Assembly (NCBI RefSeq): GCF_003664255.1
Contig: NZ_RCCV01000002.1
Coordinates: 684,501-748,500 of the forward strand
Direction of reading: 5' to 3'
Source: Micromonospora sp. M71_S20
GTDB taxonomy: Bacteria; Actinomycetota; Actinomycetes; Mycobacteriales; Micromonosporaceae
Length of the DNA stretch: 64,000 nucleotides
The translations under genes were made by a program, and so were the position numbers. Within the stretch, counting starts at the first letter, position 1; every line of letters begins with the position of its first letter. Below the pieces are notes generated by a model that was not told where the DNA came from, searched no databases, and was given only the letters and a program-made list of their open reading frames with translations. Of the stretch, positions 61,433 through 64,000 are shown piece after piece.

Positions 61433-62632
61433 TCAGCCCTTCATCGCCACGGCCGGCGGTGCGGACTCGTCCCCGGTCAGCGCCTTCTGGGCGGTGGCCG
61501 TGAACGCGGTGCCGCTGCCGGACAGCTTGGCCTGGAACATCGGCTGGAGCAGCGCGTGGTCCTCGGCGCGGATGGTCATCTTGCCCTTGACCCCGTCGAA
61601 GCTCCAGCCCTCCAGCGCCTTGACCATCTTCTCGACGTCGTCGCCGCCCTCTTCGATGGCGCGGACGACCATCTGCGCGGCGGCGAAGCCGTCCGGGTGG
61701 AACAGGTCGACGGTGCCGACCTTGGCCTTCAGCGCCTTCACGGCCTCGTTGTCGGAGGCCCCGTCGAAGTAGTGCGACAGGAAGGAGATCTTGCTGCCGG
61801 CGGCGCCGAAGGTCGGCCACGAGGCGCGGATGTCCAGGCCGGTGACGACCGTGGTGGCGGAGAGTACGCCCTGCTGGTCGAGCGTCTGCCACATCGCGGG
61901 GGCGGTGGTGCCGGCCCAGGCGACGAAGAGCAGGTCCGGCTTGGCGGACTTGATCTGGCTGGCGAACGGGGTGAACTCGGTGGCGCTGGCCGGCGCCCGG
62001 ACGCTGCTGACGGCAGCGCCCGCGCCGCCGATGACGGCCTTCACGGCCGCCTCGTTGGCGTCGCCGAAGGCGCCGTCCTGGGCGAACACCACGACCTTCT
62101 TGCCGGCCGGGTCGCCGATGAACGACTTGGCGGTGACCACGTCCTGGTACGACTGCCGCCCGGACCGGAACGTGTACTTGTTGGCACCGGTCACCGCGTC
62201 GGTGGCGGCGGGCCCGGAGATGAAGAGGACCTTGTTCTGGGCGGCGATCGGGGCGACCTGGAGGGCCACGCCGGAGGCCGTCGAGCCCGCGATGATCTTG
62301 TTGCCCTTGCCGATCAGGTCCTTGGCCGCGGAGACCGCCTTCGCCGGGTCACCCGCGTCGTCGACCTCGGTGACCTCGACGGCCCGGTCGCCCACCTTGT
62401 TGGTGCCCTTGGTGGCGAAGTCGAGGCCGGCCTTGAATCCCTCGATGTACTGCTTGCCGTAGCTGGCGAGCGCTCCCGACTGGGAGTAGACCAGGCCAAC
62501 CTTCACCGGGGCGGCGCTGTCGCCGCCACCGGAGGCGGTGTCCTGCGGGCTGCCACAGGCCGTGGCGGCGAGCGCCGCGGCCATCATCGTGGCGGCGGAG
62601 AGGAACACCCGCCGCGTCGTCCGGACCGTCAT
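61433..62632 (-). CDS. livK: Branched-chain amino-acid-type substrate-binding lipoprotein LivK
   Basis: 399 residues. An Arg-containing signal peptide with lipobox (ATAC, Cys at about residue 26) is followed by the Leu/Ile/Val-binding fold: 'KVGLVYSQSGALASYGKQYI', 'IAGSTASGVALQVAPIAAQN' and 'FVAWAGTTAPAMWQTLDQQG'. First gene of the liv operon. The ligand could be leucine/isoleucine/valine, urea or an aromatic compound; the fold alone does not decide. Confidence 0.92.
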   Translation of the reverse strand: MTVRTTRRVFLSAATMMAAALAATACGSPQDTASGGGDSAAPVKVGLVYSQSGALASYGKQYIEGFKAGLDFATKGTNKVGDRAVEVTEVDDAGDPAKAVSAAKDLIGKGNKIIAGSTASGVALQVAPIAAQNKVLFISGPAATDAVTGANKYTFRSGRQSYQDVVTAKSFIGDPAGKKVVVFAQDGAFGDANEAAVKAVIGGAGAAVSSVRAPASATEFTPFASQIKSAKPDLLFVAWAGTTAPAMWQTLDQQGVLSATTVVTGLDIRASWPTFGAAGSKISFLSHYFDGASDNEAVKALKAKVGTVDLFHPDGFAAAQMVVRAIEEGGDDVEKMVKALEGWSFDGVKGKMTIRAEDHALLQPMFQAKLSGSGTAFTATAQKALTGDESAPPAVAMKG

Positions 62633-63279
62633 TGCGACTCCACGTGAGGACTCGGAGGTAGGGAACTCATATGACGGCTCACGCTAGAAGTGACGTCACC
62701 CACGGGCTATGTGGTCGAAACACACAAGTAACAGGGGTGGGGTGGCCGAGGGGTACAACGATCGCGGTGCGGCAGTGACCTCGCGCGTGCGCGATGGGTG
62801 CCCGGGCCATCGACGGAAGTGATGCTGTGTCTCCGCGCGCCACCGATACCCGCCGAATGCCGTATTCCTCCCGCCGCCCGACCGGTTCGCCGCCCGACCG
62901 GTTCGCCGGCCACCGCCCGGGACGACGGGACCGCGGGACAACCACCTGCGAGATCTTGGTAGGAAGACGCCCCTGGCGGGGCCGTTCCGTACCAAGATCT
63001 CGGGCGTTCGCCGCCTGACACCCCCGTGAGTCACCGGCCGGGGTGAAGAACCTCGTTTTCTATCGGCCCGCCCCCACAGGTGGGGCAGCTCGACAGCGTC
63101 CGCGCGCAGCCACCCCCGGTACACCTGAACCGCCTACGACATCAGCTCGACAGCCTCGCGAAGCCCGGGTGCCAGCGGGCCAGGTGCCAGCGGCCGGGTG
63201 CCTGGCACCCCAGACGACGGCGCCGGCCCGCCGCCCCCGGGGAGTGGGGTGGCGGGCCAGCGAGCGGTGACGGAATCGG
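62633..63279. promoter_or_regulatory. Intergenic region with liv promoter, palindrome and two hairpins
   Basis: No gene is seen in these 650 bases. It holds a perfect 10-bp palindrome GTGACGTCAC (62,690-62,699) about 60 bases before livK, a good operator candidate, and the long hairpin at 62,949-63,002. Near 63,167-63,210 GGTGCCAGCGG-type repeats end in GGGTGCCTGGCACCC, likely the terminator of the downstream glycerophosphodiesterase gene. Confidence 0.55.
62949..63002. repeat. Long intergenic hairpin (CGAGATCTTGGTA type)
   Basis: CGAGATCTTGGTA-GGAA (62,949-62,965) pairs with TTCCGTACCAAGATCTCG (62,985-63,002) with a single bulged base. An inner GCCCC-TGGC-GGGGC stem completes it. It is too far from either gene end to be a simple terminator and looks like a dispersed palindromic element. 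Confidence 0.75.
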
Positions 63280-64000
63280 TCAGCGCCGGGCGAGACCCTC
63301 CCGGGCCGCGACGGCGGTGTCCGGGTGGTCGGTGAAGACGCCGTCGAGGCCGAGGCTGAGGAACAGCTCGTACTCGGCCTGGATGTCGCCACGGGCGTTC
63401 GGGTCGGCGCCGATCCGCAGGTCGGCCGGCAGGAACTGGTTCTCCGCCCGGAACGTCCAGGCGTGCACGATCAGCCGTTCCCGGTGCGCGTCCCGGACCA
63501 GGGTGGTCGGGGCGAGCAGCCTGCCGGCGGCGTCACGCGGGACGATCAGGTTCTTGTTCGCCCCGACCCCGTCGGCGTACGAGGCGATCCACTTCAGGCC
63601 GGCCGGCTTCGCCAGGTCCTGGTAGGTGCGGGCGTCGCCGGCGACGGTGAAGTCGTACGGGCGGCCGGTGGCGTCGAGTAGCTGCGCGAGCCTGACGTCG
63701 ACCATCCGGTTCAGCTTGCGCAGGTTCGCCGTCTCGAACGACTGGACGATCACCGGAGAGTTCCGGTGGGTCAGCCTGTTGCGCCGCAGCACCTCGACCA
63801 GCGGCTCCTCCAACGGCAGCCCGATGGACGCGAAGTAGCTCGGGTGCTTGGTCTCCGGATAGACGCCGATCGTCCGGCCCCGCGCCCGCCCCTCGGCGCG
63901 GGCCAGGTCGATGACCTCCTGGAGGGTGGGCACCTGGAACTGGCCGTCGAAGGCGGTGTTGGCGACGCGGACCTTGGGCAGCCGCTCCTTGGCCCGCAGC
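63280..64000 (-). CDS. Glycerophosphodiester phosphodiesterase (C-terminal part)
   Basis: Partial: the N-terminus lies beyond the right edge, and the frame is open to position 64,000. About 240 residues remain. TIM-barrel pieces of the GDPD family are seen: 'TIGVYPETKHPSYF' (Glu ligand), 'PVIVQSFETANLRKLNRM', 'RLIVHAWTFRAENQFLP' and 'LGLDGVFTDHPDTAV'. The usual actinobacterial secreted type hydrolyses glycerophosphodiesters to glycerol-3-phosphate. The catalytic HRGA block would be upstream and is not visible. Confidence 0.92.
   Translation of the reverse strand, partial: LRAKERLPKVRVANTAFDGQFQVPTLQEVIDLARAEGRARGRTIGVYPETKHPSYFASIGLPLEEPLVEVLRRNRLTHRNSPVIVQSFETANLRKLNRMVDVRLAQLLDATGRPYDFTVAGDARTYQDLAKPAGLKWIASYADGVGANKNLIVPRDAAGRLLAPTTLVRDAHRERLIVHAWTFRAENQFLPADLRIGADPNARGDIQAEYELFLSLGLDGVFTDHPDTAVAAREGLARR

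Overview
The window is very GC-rich actinobacterial DNA, and everything recognisable fits a Micromonosporaceae chromosome (Micromonospora/Salinispora type). The support is strong GC bias at third codon positions, GTG starts, a secE-nusG-tRNA-Trp block, MaoC-type hadA/hadB genes next to rpmG, DUF3152/DUF3107 proteins, a moeZ-TetR-DUF3107-ferritin-like-DEAD block that I remember from other actinomycetes, and a YqjG-type thiol transferase. The genus is inference; no rRNA is present.

Layout. 1-2,570 is translation and export housekeeping on the minus strand (nusG, secE, tRNA-Trp, hadB-like, hadA-like, rpmG, tRNA-Met, tRNA-Thr). 2,666-5,389 holds a membrane GGDEF-EAL protein behind a 47-residue membrane peptide. 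5,790-10,409 looks like a decayed insertion at the 3' end of a tRNA-Tyr gene: a diverged duplicate of the tRNA end and its terminator flanks a large secreted Ig/Fn3 protein, an operator-like palindrome cluster, small ORFs and gene remnants. 10,558-13,557 carries yajQ, a 31-residue membrane peptide, an MFS exporter and htpX.

13,727-27,735 contains a partial complex I set (nuoN, M, L, K, J, I, H, C, B). It lacks nuoA, D, E, F and G and is interrupted twice by unrelated genes. 27,885-35,490 has an ECF sigma factor with a membrane partner, an operon-like trio (alkyltransferase-like protein, GPH-type transporter, sphingosine-1-phosphate-lyase-like PLP enzyme) and proB-proA. 35,619-38,692 is a compact toxin-immunity locus: YbaB-like protein, WXG100-like protein, membrane delivery module, HNH nuclease toxin and two acidic immunity-like proteins.

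38,839-52,913 holds a cyclase-fold protein, moeZ, two metzincin-like DUF3152 proteins, an alpha/beta hydrolase, a 1,050-residue Pro-rich protein, TetR, DUF3107, a ferritin-like protein, a DEAD-box helicase under an exact GGAAT-N18-GTT promoter, a methyltransferase and a small HTH regulator. 53,127-64,000 holds a His-rich membrane protein, a RecQ helicase fused to a phosphoribosyltransferase domain, a lipoprotein, a complete branched-chain amino-acid ABC operon (livK-G-F-H-M) and the 3' part of a glycerophosphodiesterase gene.

Long perfect inverted repeats sit between many convergent genes and probably terminate both. Several intergenic palindromes belong to repeat types present more than once here. 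No CRISPR array, intact insertion sequence, integrase or rRNA was seen. All coordinates and motif matches were read by eye; no alignment or database search was run.
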